Both the position numbers and the translations under genes were made by a program. The notes beneath the pieces are model-generated. The model searched no databases and had not been told where the DNA came from. It worked only from the letters and a program-made list of their open reading frames with translations. A stretch of 64,000 nt of DNA, from the NCBI GenBank assembly GCA_913059205.1, contig CAJXRM010000004.1:1-64000 (forward strand), written 5' to 3'. Shown here one piece after another: positions 8,420-16,681 of this stretch; positions within the stretch are counted from its first letter, which is position 1; every line of letters starts with the position of its first letter. The DNA comes from an uncultured Flavobacteriales bacterium (GTDB lineage Bacteria; Bacteroidota; Bacteroidia; Flavobacteriales_D; Crocinitomicaceae).

Positions 8420-9211
8420 ATGAAAAACATTTCTTCCTTAATCAAATTATTTATTCTGCTTTTTAGTTCAACGATTGGGTTTGGACAACTGTCAAACGGA
8501 TCAATTGCACCTAATTTTACAGTGACTGACATCAATGGAGGTCAACACACACTGTACGATTATTTAGACCAAGGCAAAACTGTTTACATCGACTTTTTCG
8601 CTTGTCACTGCCCTTATTGCTGGGCGTATCACAATACAAACGCGTTGCAAGATTTATATGATGAGCATGGACCAGGAACTGCCAGTGATGATGTTTTTGT
8701 GATAGCCATCGATTTGGATGTAAACAACGGTACGAATGAGTTTTACGGGATAAGCGGAAATACGCAAGGCAATTGGGTGTCTGGAACTAATTTCCCTCAA
8801 ACGAATCCAGAAGGAACAGATTTAACAACGATACGAGACAATTATCAAGCATTTTCTTATCCGTTGATTTATGCTATTTGTCCGGATAGAATAATCACCA
8901 ATATTGGACAAAAAAACAAAGATGAATTATATGCCCATGGTGCAACATGCGAGCCTCTAGGTTTGAGTGAGAACAAGGCGCATGCTATAGTGAATTTGGG
9001 TTTCAGTGAAACAGATATTCATGTTCTTCACGTAGATGAAGAAGCTATTCAGACCATTCAAGTTGTGGATGTGTTTGGGCGAGTATTAATTTCTCAATCG
9101 GATGTTTCCACTTCAACGAGAATTGATGTTTCCGCTTTACCAGAAGGACTTTATTTCGCCGTTTTGTTACGCGATACTAAAGCTGTTTTTTCTCAGAAAT
9201 TTCAGAAATAG
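8420..9211 (+). CDS. Thioredoxin-fold protein with T9SS type A sorting domain
   Basis: A signal peptide (to about residue 22, ending GFG) is followed by a redoxin-like domain with the motif C62-H-C-P-Y-C67. The CPYC part is the glutaredoxin-type active site, and an extra Cys precedes it. After residue 185 comes a short beta domain ending in VVDVFGRVLISQS, ALPEGLYFAVLL and a basic tail KFQK, which is the T9SS type A C-terminal sorting domain. The protein should cross the inner membrane by Sec and the outer membrane by T9SS, to act as a redox or disulfide-handling protein at the cell surface. The substrate is unknown. It is monocistronic by spacing, with 110 bases to gldA. Confidence 0.85.
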   Translation: MKNISSLIKLFILLFSSTIGFGQLSNGSIAPNFTVTDINGGQHTLYDYLDQGKTVYIDFFACHCPYCWAYHNTNALQDLYDEHGPGTASDDVFVIAIDLDVNNGTNEFYGISGNTQGNWVSGTNFPQTNPEGTDLTTIRDNYQAFSYPLIYAICPDRIITNIGQKNKDELYAHGATCEPLGLSENKAHAIVNLGFSETDIHVLHVDEEAIQTIQVVDVFGRVLISQSDVSTSTRIDVSALPEGLYFAVLLRDTKAVFSQKFQK

Positions 9212-9321
9212 CGATAGAAGTCAATTATAGAGATTACACTTGTCTAATTTTTTTGAAAAATAGCTTTATCAGCAGTGAATTGCGTATTTTCTTCTTAAAT
9301 TCGTGACTCAAATTAAAGCGC

Positions 9322-10221
9322 ATGTCGATAGAGGTAAAAAATCTTTTCAAGTATTACGGTGATCAAGCAGCAGTAAAAGATATTTCTTTTAATGTAAAGG
9401 ATGGAGAGATCGTGGGATTTCTAGGGCCAAATGGTGCAGGAAAGTCAACGACGATGAAGGTGATTACAGGATACATTTCAGCTTCGGAAGGAGATGTGAA
9501 AGTATGTGGATTACCTGTTTCTGTTGATTCGTTGAATACACGACAATTGATCGGATATTTACCAGAAAACAATCCACTTTATCTTGATATGTACGTGAAG
9601 GAATATTTGGCTTTCGTAGCAAATATTTACAAGGTTTCCGAAGTGAAAGACCGAGTGTCTGACATGATTAAAAAAGTTGGATTAGAGGTTGAACAAAACA
9701 AAAAGATTGGTGCTCTGTCAAAAGGTTATCGTCAACGTGTTGGTTTAGCTCAAGCGATTATTCACGATCCAAAAGTGTTGATTTTGGACGAGCCTACTTC
9801 AGGATTAGATCCAAATCAATTGGTGGAAATTCGTGAGCTAATTCGCTCAATCGGAAAGGAAAAGACTGTAATGCTTTCCACGCACATTATGCAAGAGGTG
9901 GAGGCGATTTGTGATCGAATTGTAATTATCAAACGAGGAGAAATTGTAGCGGACGACAAAGCTGGAAACTTGCAACACACGGCAAATGTTCAAACAGTTT
10001 ATGTTGAGTTTGAAGGAAATGTGACGAAGAACCAATTGAACAAAATTGTTGGTGTTAGTAAGGTGGAGAAAGTGGCAGAAGGATGGTTGTTGGAAACGAA
10101 ACAAGACATCGATTTAAGAAAATCCATTGCACAATTTGCAAACCAAAACAATGTGTTAACCTTAACGTTGAGAAAAGAAGAGAAAACGTTAGAAGAAGTA
10201 TTTAAAGAATTAACGAAATAA
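9322..10221 (+). CDS. gldA: Gliding motility ABC transporter ATP-binding subunit GldA
   Basis: An ABC ATPase of 299 residues: Walker A GPNGAGKST at 35-43, signature LSKGYRQRVGLAQA, Walker B VLILDEPTSGLDPNQ, and the H-loop STHIMQEVEAICD. The wording of the signature and D-loop regions closely matches GldA, which with GldF and GldG forms an ABC transporter needed for gliding in Flavobacterium johnsoniae. gldF and gldG are not in this window; in many Bacteroidota gldA lies apart from them. A perfect hairpin follows the gene. Whether the organism glides cannot be told from this. Confidence 0.85.
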   Translation: MSIEVKNLFKYYGDQAAVKDISFNVKDGEIVGFLGPNGAGKSTTMKVITGYISASEGDVKVCGLPVSVDSLNTRQLIGYLPENNPLYLDMYVKEYLAFVANIYKVSEVKDRVSDMIKKVGLEVEQNKKIGALSKGYRQRVGLAQAIIHDPKVLILDEPTSGLDPNQLVEIRELIRSIGKEKTVMLSTHIMQEVEAICDRIVIIKRGEIVADDKAGNLQHTANVQTVYVEFEGNVTKNQLNKIVGVSKVEKVAEGWLLETKQDIDLRKSIAQFANQNNVLTLTLRKEEKTLEEVFKELTK

Positions 10222-10250
10222 GACTCCAAGATAAATAGACAAAAGATGTT

Positions 10251-10279
10251 AAGACTTATTTTAATAAGGAATAAGTCTT
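10251..10279 (+). terminator. Hairpin after gldA
   Basis: AAGACTTATT (10251-10260) and AATAAGTCTT (10270-10279) form a perfect 10-bp stem with a 9-base loop. The tract that follows is TGTGG, not a run of T, so it is either a weak terminator or an RNA-stabilising stem. Its right arm overlaps the first copy of the dispersed repeat. Confidence 0.5.
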
Positions 10280-10294
10280 GTGGTCTTGAATCTT
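10275..10294 (-). repeat. Dispersed intergenic repeat, copy a
   Basis: The minus strand reads AAGATTCAAGACCACAAGAC. It belongs to a five-copy family with consensus AAGATTCAAGAYNNYAAGAC (other copies near 14234, 35984, 36394 and 36498). Similarity to the copy at 36394 extends further: over 35 bases (10275-10309 against 36379-36413) 28 agree. Confidence 0.7.
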
Positions 10295-10316
10295 AAGGTC
10301 TTAAAATCCAATTAAA

Positions 10317-11597
10317 GTGGTAAAGAATTTTATAACAGAGATGACATGGAGAGGGATGATACACGATATCATGCCAGGAACGGAAGAAGCACTTATGAAG
10401 AAAGTAAGCGCTGGTTATATTGGATTTGATCCAACAGCAGATTCTTTGCACATTGGACACCTCGTTCAAATTATGACATTGGTTCACTTTCAAAGAGCAG
10501 GGCATAAGCCATATGCATTGGTTGGTGGAGCAACAGGAATGGTTGGAGATCCTTCAGGGAAATCACAAGAACGCAATTTATTGGATGCAGATGCATTGAA
10601 TCACAATGTTGCAGCAGTTAAAAAGCAGTTGGAGCGATTTTTAGATTTCAATTGTGGCGAAAATTCAGCTGAAATGGTGAACAATTACGATTGGTTCAAA
10701 AACATGAATTTCTTGGACTTCATTCGCGATACCGGAAAACACATTACGGTCAATTACATGATGTCGAAAGATTCAGTGAAATCGCGATTAGAGTCAGGAC
10801 TTTCGTTTACAGAGTTTTCATACCAATTGGTACAAGGATACGATTTCTACTATTTGAACAAACACAAAGACTGTATGGTTCAATTGGGTGGTTCAGATCA
10901 ATGGGGAAACATTGTAACGGGAACAGAATTAATTCGCCGAAAAGGTGGAGGAGAAGCATACGCTGTTACAACACCATTGATTAAAAAAGCGGATGGAACA
11001 AAGTTTGGAAAAACAGCTGGAGGAAGTGTTTGGTTAGATCCAGAGCGCACCTCTCCGTATGAATTTTACCAATACTGGATGAACGCAAGCGATGCCGATT
11101 CTGAAAACTACATCAAGATTTTTACACTTTTCACACAAGATAAAATTGAAGGATTAATTGCTGAACACAACGAAGTTCCTCATTTGCGCGTGCTACAAAA
11201 AGCAATTGCTGAAGACATCACCATTCGTGTGCATGGAGAAGAAGCGCTAAAAGTGGCAATTGCTGCGTCTAATATCTTATTTGGTAAATCAACATCGGAA
11301 GATTTAAAATCACTTTCCGAAAAAGATTTCTTCGCCGTTTTTGATGGTGTTCCTCAAGCAACCGTATCGCGCAGTGAATATGAAGCAGGATTGGGAATCA
11401 TCGACGCACTTTCTGCAAAAACAGGATTCCTTGCATCCAACGGTGAAGCACGAAGAGAACTTAAAGGAAACGCCATTTCTGTGAACAAAGAAAAAGTAGG
11501 AGAAGAGTTCGTATTGACAAATGACGCGTTAATCAACAACAAATACGTGTTGTTAGGAAAAGGAAAGAAGAACAATTATATTTTGGTGGTGGAGTAA
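10317..11597 (+). CDS. tyrS: Tyrosyl-tRNA synthetase
   Basis: A class I aminoacyl-tRNA synthetase of 426 residues, typical for bacterial TyrRS. HIGH motif at 45-48 (SLHIGHL), KFGKT as the KMSKS equivalent (TKFGKTAGG), the tyrosine-binding GSDQWGN, and a C-terminal S4 RNA-binding domain (from about 360, ending KGKKNNYILVV). It attaches tyrosine to tRNA-Tyr in the cytoplasm. The start is GTG at 10317 (GTG-GTA-AAG-AAT), which gives MVKNF; no in-frame ATG lies close upstream. It follows gldA after 95 bases that contain a hairpin and a repeat copy, so it is probably transcribed separately. Confidence 0.97.
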   Translation: MVKNFITEMTWRGMIHDIMPGTEEALMKKVSAGYIGFDPTADSLHIGHLVQIMTLVHFQRAGHKPYALVGGATGMVGDPSGKSQERNLLDADALNHNVAAVKKQLERFLDFNCGENSAEMVNNYDWFKNMNFLDFIRDTGKHITVNYMMSKDSVKSRLESGLSFTEFSYQLVQGYDFYYLNKHKDCMVQLGGSDQWGNIVTGTELIRRKGGGEAYAVTTPLIKKADGTKFGKTAGGSVWLDPERTSPYEFYQYWMNASDADSENYIKIFTLFTQDKIEGLIAEHNEVPHLRVLQKAIAEDITIRVHGEEALKVAIAASNILFGKSTSEDLKSLSEKDFFAVFDGVPQATVSRSEYEAGLGIIDALSAKTGFLASNGEARRELKGNAISVNKEKVGEEFVLTNDALINNKYVLLGKGKKNNYILVVE

Positions 11598-11795
11598 TTC
11601 TCTAGCTATTCGCTTCTAGAACAAAACATGCACTGAATCAATTAACCTATTGACAGGTTTAAATAACTCGTTCTTGAAATTGGGTTAAAAAAACACCAGG
11701 CACAGTTTTTGAAAAGCCAGAAATCAAACTAGTTTGTGAAATTGAATAATGGAGCTTACTTTTGATGTTTCGATTTGATAATTATATAAATTCTC

Positions 11796-13241
11796 ATGAA
11801 TATTAAGATTTATAGTTTTCTTTTTTTAACCTTTTGGATGAATTTCTGCTTAGGCAATTCACAGCAGACACCCATTAATAAACAGTCAGAAGACGAAGAA
11901 AAGAAGGTTGAAATCCGATTAAAAATAGATGGTGAAAACGAAGGAGTTGTTTTTTTAATAGGTGTTTTAACTGATCAGAATTACAAAATGGATTCTACTC
12001 AAATGTTGTCCAATGGAGCCGCTATTTTCGAAAGAGATTCGCTTTATAAAGAAGGTTATGTTTATGTTCTTTTGCCTAGTGGAATTAGTTTTCCGTTGCT
12101 TTTAGACAAAGATCAAGTTTTTAACGTAACATCCGATATTAACGATATTATTCAAAACATGAAAATAGAAGGTTCTTTAGATAACCAACTGTTATATGAG
12201 AATGCTCACTTTGAGGCAAAACACCAAGAGAAAATAAAAATATTAACGCTTAAAAAAGATAAATTGGATCCCAATGATGAGTTGAGACTTGAACTTCAAA
12301 CTATAATAGATAGTTTGGCTGTGGATCGAATGAATACGCTCAATTCTACTTTCAATAAATATCCGAATAGTTTTTATGTTAGTTTTAAATCCTCTGGACA
12401 AAACCCAATAATCACTTATCCACGAAAAGCGAATGGTGATTTAGATACGTCATTACAAACGTTTCGGTATAGAACTCAATTTTGGAATAACGTAAACTTT
12501 TCGGACGATCGACTATTGCGAACTCCAGTTATATCAAATAAATTAAAGGTTTATATGACGCAATTAACCGCTCAAAATCCGGATTCAATCAATGCTTCCG
12601 CGGATATGTTGATAAAAAGAGTAAATGAATATCCAGAATACTATCGTTATTTTGTTAATTGGATCACACTTAAATATGAACCAACCAAATCAACATTGAT
12701 GGATCCTGAGGCGGTTTATGTGCATATGATTCAAAATTATTATACAGAAGAAAAGGCAACATGGTCCACGAAATTTGAGATTGATTATTTTCAAAAAAAG
12801 GCGTCAGAAATGAAACCGAGTTTGGTAGGTAAAAAAGGTCCGAATGTTGAAGCAAAAGATATCCATGGAAACATTCAGTCAATAGCTCAATTAAAAGCAC
12901 CTTACGTGGTTGTGTTTATGTATAGTCCCGATTGCGATCATTGTATCGAAGAGACACCAAAAATGGTTGAGCTCTACAAAAAAATAAAGGCGGAAGGTGT
13001 AGAGTTTTTTAGTATTGCCTTGGATACGAATCCGGAAGAATGGAAAGCATTTGTGTTAAAAAATGGAATGGATGTTTTTCCTAATGTTTACGATCCGACT
13101 AACAAAGCTATTTACAAAAAATACTATGTTGATATTACTCCCGAAATTTACATTTTGAATCCTGATCGAACAATAATTGGTAAAAATTTGAACCCAGACC
13201 AAATTGAACAGGTGATTTCGGAAGATAGAAAAAAGAGATAA
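11796..13241 (+). CDS. TlpA-like thioredoxin-domain protein with N-terminal DUF4369/DUF5106-like region
   Basis: A signal segment (SFLFLTFWMNFCLG) leads into a beta-rich DUF4369-like part (about 35-130), a helical DUF5106-like middle, and a C-terminal AhpC/TSA-thioredoxin fold from about 340. That fold carries the redox pair C-D-H-C in FMYSPDCDHCIEE and the cis-Pro in YYVDITPEIYIL. Members of this Bacteroidota family are periplasmic or lipid-anchored thiol-disulfide oxidoreductases that act in disulfide reduction or cytochrome maturation; the partner here is not known. It is preceded by a 198-base gap in which I see only short weak repeats, and it converges with truA. Confidence 0.85.
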   Translation: MNIKIYSFLFLTFWMNFCLGNSQQTPINKQSEDEEKKVEIRLKIDGENEGVVFLIGVLTDQNYKMDSTQMLSNGAAIFERDSLYKEGYVYVLLPSGISFPLLLDKDQVFNVTSDINDIIQNMKIEGSLDNQLLYENAHFEAKHQEKIKILTLKKDKLDPNDELRLELQTIIDSLAVDRMNTLNSTFNKYPNSFYVSFKSSGQNPIITYPRKANGDLDTSLQTFRYRTQFWNNVNFSDDRLLRTPVISNKLKVYMTQLTAQNPDSINASADMLIKRVNEYPEYYRYFVNWITLKYEPTKSTLMDPEAVYVHMIQNYYTEEKATWSTKFEIDYFQKKASEMKPSLVGKKGPNVEAKDIHGNIQSIAQLKAPYVVVFMYSPDCDHCIEETPKMVELYKKIKAEGVEFFSIALDTNPEEWKAFVLKNGMDVFPNVYDPTNKAIYKKYYVDITPEIYILNPDRTIIGKNLNPDQIEQVISEDRKKR

Positions 13242-13266
13242 TATTGTTCGGTCGATTAATTTTGAA

Positions 13267-14001
13267 TTAATACTCCACTTTCCACAAAAACAAACCGTGT
13301 GCGGGAACTGAAGTCGATGCGGCTTGTCTGTCTTTTGCTTCAAGGATGGACTTTAGGTCGTTGGCGTTAATTTTTCCATAGCCGACATCCATTAATGTTC
13401 CAACAGTAGCGCGCACCATATTGCGCAGAAAGCGGTCGGCAGTGATTTCAAAATAGGCTGTTGTTTCAGAGGTTTGGATCCAACTACCAATGCGAACAGA
13501 GCAGATATTCGTTTTCACGTCTGTGTGAATTTTTGAAAGTGATGTGAAGTCTTGCGTCCCGATGAGGTGTTTTGCAGCTTCGTTCATCGCTTCGAAATTT
13601 GGAGCATGGCGCACTTCCCAACTTCTGTCGTTTAAAAAAGGGTCTTTTTCCCAATGAATGAAATAACGGTACGTTCTTGAAGTTGCATCAAAACGTGCAT
13701 GCTTGTCCGCATCAACTTCGCAAACAGAATGCAAAGCAATGGATTCAGGCAACATGCTGTTCATTTTGAATAGGAATTGAGAATAATCGTCAATTCTGGG
13801 TAAATCAACGTGTAAAACAAAATGATGTGCATGAACTCCGGTGTCTGTTCTGCCACATCCTACAACTTTATAGCCTGTATTAGAATGTAGACGAAAGATG
13901 GCTTGCTCAATTGCTTCTTGTACAGAAATTTCATTTGGTTGGATTTGCCAGCCATAAAAGTCCTTTCCACTGTAAGCTAATTCGATGAAGTACCGTTGCA
14001 T
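13267..14001 (-). CDS. truA: tRNA pseudouridine(38-40) synthase TruA
   Basis: 244 residues, the normal size. The catalytic Asp is D53 in CGRTDTGVHA. Other family landmarks are YSGKDFYGWQIQP near the N-terminus, RTYRYFIHW in the centre and DRFLRNMVR near the end. TruA isomerises uridines 38-40 in the anticodon arm of many tRNAs. It converges with the thioredoxin gene at 13241 with 25 bases between; a short perfect ATTAATT-TTG-AATTAAT palindrome spans the junction. Upstream lies a 250-base gap that contains the terminator of the next gene. Confidence 0.96.
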   Translation of the reverse strand: MQRYFIELAYSGKDFYGWQIQPNEISVQEAIEQAIFRLHSNTGYKVVGCGRTDTGVHAHHFVLHVDLPRIDDYSQFLFKMNSMLPESIALHSVCEVDADKHARFDATSRTYRYFIHWEKDPFLNDRSWEVRHAPNFEAMNEAAKHLIGTQDFTSLSKIHTDVKTNICSVRIGSWIQTSETTAYFEITADRFLRNMVRATVGTLMDVGYGKINANDLKSILEAKDRQAASTSVPAHGLFLWKVEY

Positions 14002-14166
14002 TTTGTAAAAATAGTGATTTGGATTAAGGTTTTAACATCAAGGTAAAAGGTTGAGTAAAGTTATTGAAGCGTAAAGTATCCATGAAGTCGATGCCTCAGC
14101 GTGATTTTCTTTACGAGTCATCTTTCATAATCTTTGCGACTTTTCGGTAAAAAACCACTTGTGCAC

Positions 14167-14197
14167 AAAAAAAAGAGGCAACTCTCATTACCTCTTT
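14167..14197 (-). terminator. Intrinsic terminator of the TPR/PD40 gene
   Basis: On the minus strand a 7-bp stem (AAAGAGG with CCTCTTT, 14191-14197 and 14172-14178) is followed by a run of T (complement of the A-run 14167-14174). It lies 55 bases beyond the stop of the 14252 gene. The rest of the 14002-14251 gap shows no ORF or RNA gene. Confidence 0.8.
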
Positions 14198-14233
14198 CAT
14201 TTTCTTTAAATCGTGAATGACCAATTGAATCAA

Positions 14234-14253
14234 GTCTTGAAGTCTTGAATCTT
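14234..14253 (-). repeat. Dispersed intergenic repeat, copy b
   Basis: The minus strand reads AAGATTCAAGACTTCAAGAC, 18 of 20 identical to copy a. Its first two bases lie inside the stop codon of the TPR/PD40 gene. Confidence 0.65.
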
Positions 14254-15619
14254 ATTTAGGCATTACAAAATTCGTCATATCAATTTCGTAGATATCGATA
14301 CTTGCTTTATCACCGATTAATTCGAATCCAGAAACATAGGCTTTTTTCAACGCTTCAGAATAAATAAAGTGTGTGTCGTTATTTACGGTGTTTATTCCAT
14401 TTCCAAGGTTGATTGGTGTGCCCCATTCTCCACCTTTATTTTCTACAACGTAAATATCTAAACCACCCATTCCCAAATGTCCATCTGAACTAAAAAATAA
14501 GTAACGGCCATCTGGAGAAATAAAAGGAGTAGTTTCTCTACCAACAGTGTTGATAGTCATTGGCAATGGTTTTGCCGTTCCCCAGCTTTTTCCATTTTTT
14601 TCAACCACATAAATATCAGTCGAGCTTTTTTCCCCTTTTCTATCCGTAACAAAATACATTGTATTTCCATCTGCAGTTAAGGTTGCCGCACCTTCAAAGT
14701 AAGTTGTGTTAATCGTTTTATTTTTAATAATGCTTGGCGTGTTCCACGTTCCTTTCGTGTTGCGTTTGATTTCGCAGATATCAGAACCTTTGGTCGTTTT
14801 CTTGCTTTCCGTTTCTGTGGAATTTAAAGTCATTACACCATACAAAGTATCAGGAGAGACGTAATTCAAAGCGTCAAAACCGTTGGAATTTAATTTTCCT
14901 AAATTATTCGTAATTGCGCCCCATTGGTTTGTTGTTGAATTCCATTTAGCCATATATACATCTTCAAAAAATGTTTGGTCATCTGGATTCATTCCTCCAC
15001 CAGTTGTATTGCTTCTTCTCGAAGTGAAATAAGCCGTTTTACCATCGCTTAAAGGAATAATACTGTAATCATCGTAACCAGAATTGATGTCTCCTTGCAA
15101 TTGCGTTCGCGTGTATTTGGCTTCTCCTTCCATTGCCGCTTTTGCGAATTCACATTCTTTAATGCATTGTTCCACATTCAAGACTTTTGCTCTTAATTTG
15201 GTCACAATGGCAAGCGTTTTTTGGTAATTTACAATTGCGGAATCAAGATTCCCTAAACGGTGATTTGCAGTAGCAATTCGGTAGTAGATTTCATCACTTA
15301 CTTTATCTCCACCAAGTTCCATTGATTTATGCGCATATTTTAAGGCATATCCGTAGTTGTTCAGGTAATAATGACATTGTCCAATCCAATAAGCAGCTTT
15401 CCAGCTGTCCGGATCTTTTAATCCCGCTTCTCTAAATTTAACCAATGCGGCTTTAATTTTACCTTCTTCGTACAGTACTTTTCCTTCTTCAAGAAAGTAT
15501 ACAGAAGCCGTTTTATCAATAAAACGAGTTGTTGTGTCCGGTGGCGTAGTCGCTCCGTAAACAGCACTAATCGTTAAGCTAAAAAGGAATAAAAGAGTAA
15601 GTTTTGTAAGTAGATTCAT
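14252..15619 (-). CDS. Exported TPR and PD40 beta-propeller protein
   Basis: The start at 15619 (MNLLTKLTLLFLFSLTISAVYG) gives a clear signal peptide; the ORF is open to 15664. Residues about 40-150 hold TPR-like helical pairs (AAYWIGQCHYYLNNYGYAL; IATANHRLGNLDSAI). The C-terminal 280 residues are a PD40/WD40-like propeller with blades marked by TAYFTSRRSN, NTMYFVTDRKGEKSSTDIY and RYLFFSSDGHLGMGGLDIY. T9SS component PorE has TPR and PD40 domains plus an OmpA-like C-terminal domain; that last domain is missing here, so this is a relative, not PorE. Probably periplasmic, binding peptidoglycan or partner proteins, which is inferred. It has its own terminator. Confidence 0.8.
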   Translation of the reverse strand: MNLLTKLTLLFLFSLTISAVYGATTPPDTTTRFIDKTASVYFLEEGKVLYEEGKIKAALVKFREAGLKDPDSWKAAYWIGQCHYYLNNYGYALKYAHKSMELGGDKVSDEIYYRIATANHRLGNLDSAIVNYQKTLAIVTKLRAKVLNVEQCIKECEFAKAAMEGEAKYTRTQLQGDINSGYDDYSIIPLSDGKTAYFTSRRSNTTGGGMNPDDQTFFEDVYMAKWNSTTNQWGAITNNLGKLNSNGFDALNYVSPDTLYGVMTLNSTETESKKTTKGSDICEIKRNTKGTWNTPSIIKNKTINTTYFEGAATLTADGNTMYFVTDRKGEKSSTDIYVVEKNGKSWGTAKPLPMTINTVGRETTPFISPDGRYLFFSSDGHLGMGGLDIYVVENKGGEWGTPINLGNGINTVNNDTHFIYSEALKKAYVSGFELIGDKASIDIYEIDMTNFVMPK

Positions 15620-15708
15620 CTTAAATAATTTTTGGTCATTTCGGTTAAGCAGTGCAAAAGCCATGCTAAAGATTGCAAATGTCGGTAAAATCCTTAAATA
15701 TTGAGCGT

Positions 15709-16551
15709 TTAATTCTCGTTTTTTTGTGAGTATTGATTTGATTTTAAATCAACTAAATCGTTCATGGCAATTGTAGCGGCAACGATTGCCACGATCGGAG
15801 CGGTTGAAGCGAATAGCCACAAAAACAATTGAAAGACAATTTCGCCCAGTGTTTGAAATGGAGCGTTTGAGAAGTTTGAATAATCGAAAAGCGCCCCAAC
15901 ATTAAGTGGAACAAGAATCAATAGCGAATACACTCCACCAATAACAATGGCCAAACCTCTGTGTTTTCGAACAAAAATAATGCTCTCGTCTATATCTAAT
16001 CGTCTACGTTCATTGATGTAATCCAAAAAGGCAAAACCGTAGTAAAAGAATCCGATGACAAATGTTAAATAGAAGATAGGAGATGATTTTGGATCTTCCC
16101 AACCTAAAAACGATACTAATAGTATGATGAGAAAGAAAAAGTATTCCCACATCAAATTTCGAATGACAATTTTTCCAGCTCGCTTAACATCTTGAATCAA
16201 TTGTTTGAAACTAAATGGATAGGTGTTGCCAGTTAAAATTTTCTCCGTTTTCATGCTCAGATGAGAGATGAGTGGAGAAAGAATGATAACAACCAAGTAT
16301 TTCGCGAACTTCATAAGGAGAATGGCAATTGAAATTTCAATTAATATATAAATCAAATACCAAACGATTTCATTCATGTTTTCCGCTTTCGGTAGCGTAT
16401 AATTATTTTTAATCAGTGAACCTATATAATAGATAATAAGCATCAAAATCGCTGGAATAATCAAATACCAATAAAATCTGTGCGCGATAATAAACTTTAT
16501 CGCCTTGTAATAGGAACGGATTCCGAGAATGAAATTTTTAAAAAATCGCAT
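15709..16551 (-). CDS. EI24-domain integral membrane protein (CysZ-like)
   Basis: I chose ATG at 16551 (MRFFKNFILGIRSYYKAIKF); the longer reading uses TTG at 16557. Six or more hydrophobic segments are visible, for example FYWYLIIPAILMLIIYYIGS, ISIAILLMKFAKYLVVIILS and FFFLIILLVSFLGW. The arrangement, with PLISHLSMKTEKILTG after the third, is that of the EI24/CysZ family (CysZ transports sulfate in E. coli). Bacteroidota versions are uncharacterised, so sulfate transport is only a possibility. It precedes the TPR/PD40 gene after 89 bases and diverges from purB. Confidence 0.8.
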   Translation of the reverse strand: MRFFKNFILGIRSYYKAIKFIIAHRFYWYLIIPAILMLIIYYIGSLIKNNYTLPKAENMNEIVWYLIYILIEISIAILLMKFAKYLVVIILSPLISHLSMKTEKILTGNTYPFSFKQLIQDVKRAGKIVIRNLMWEYFFFLIILLVSFLGWEDPKSSPIFYLTFVIGFFYYGFAFLDYINERRRLDIDESIIFVRKHRGLAIVIGGVYSLLILVPLNVGALFDYSNFSNAPFQTLGEIVFQLFLWLFASTAPIVAIVAATIAMNDLVDLKSNQYSQKNEN

Positions 16552-16637
16552 GCTCAAATTTAGTCAAAGAAATTCAGATGTATTCGCCTATTCGGTATTT
16601 ATAAATGAACACAGGTTATTAATTCCCAAGGCTTTTG

Positions 16638-16645
16638 TATCTTTG
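16638..16645 (+). promoter_or_regulatory. Bacteroidota -7 promoter element for purB
   Basis: TATCTTTG matches the TAnnTTTG element of the Bacteroidota housekeeping sigma factor and lies 36 bases before the purB start. No exact TTG is found 19-21 bases upstream, so only the -7 element is supported. Confidence 0.55.
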
Positions 16646-16681
16646 GACTTTCAAATTTTTAACCTTTAAGGGATTAACACA

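Noticed and set aside
16555-16562. TAnnTTTG element on the minus strand before the EI24 gene
   Set aside because: It is only four bases from the ATG at 16551, too close to serve as promoter for that start.
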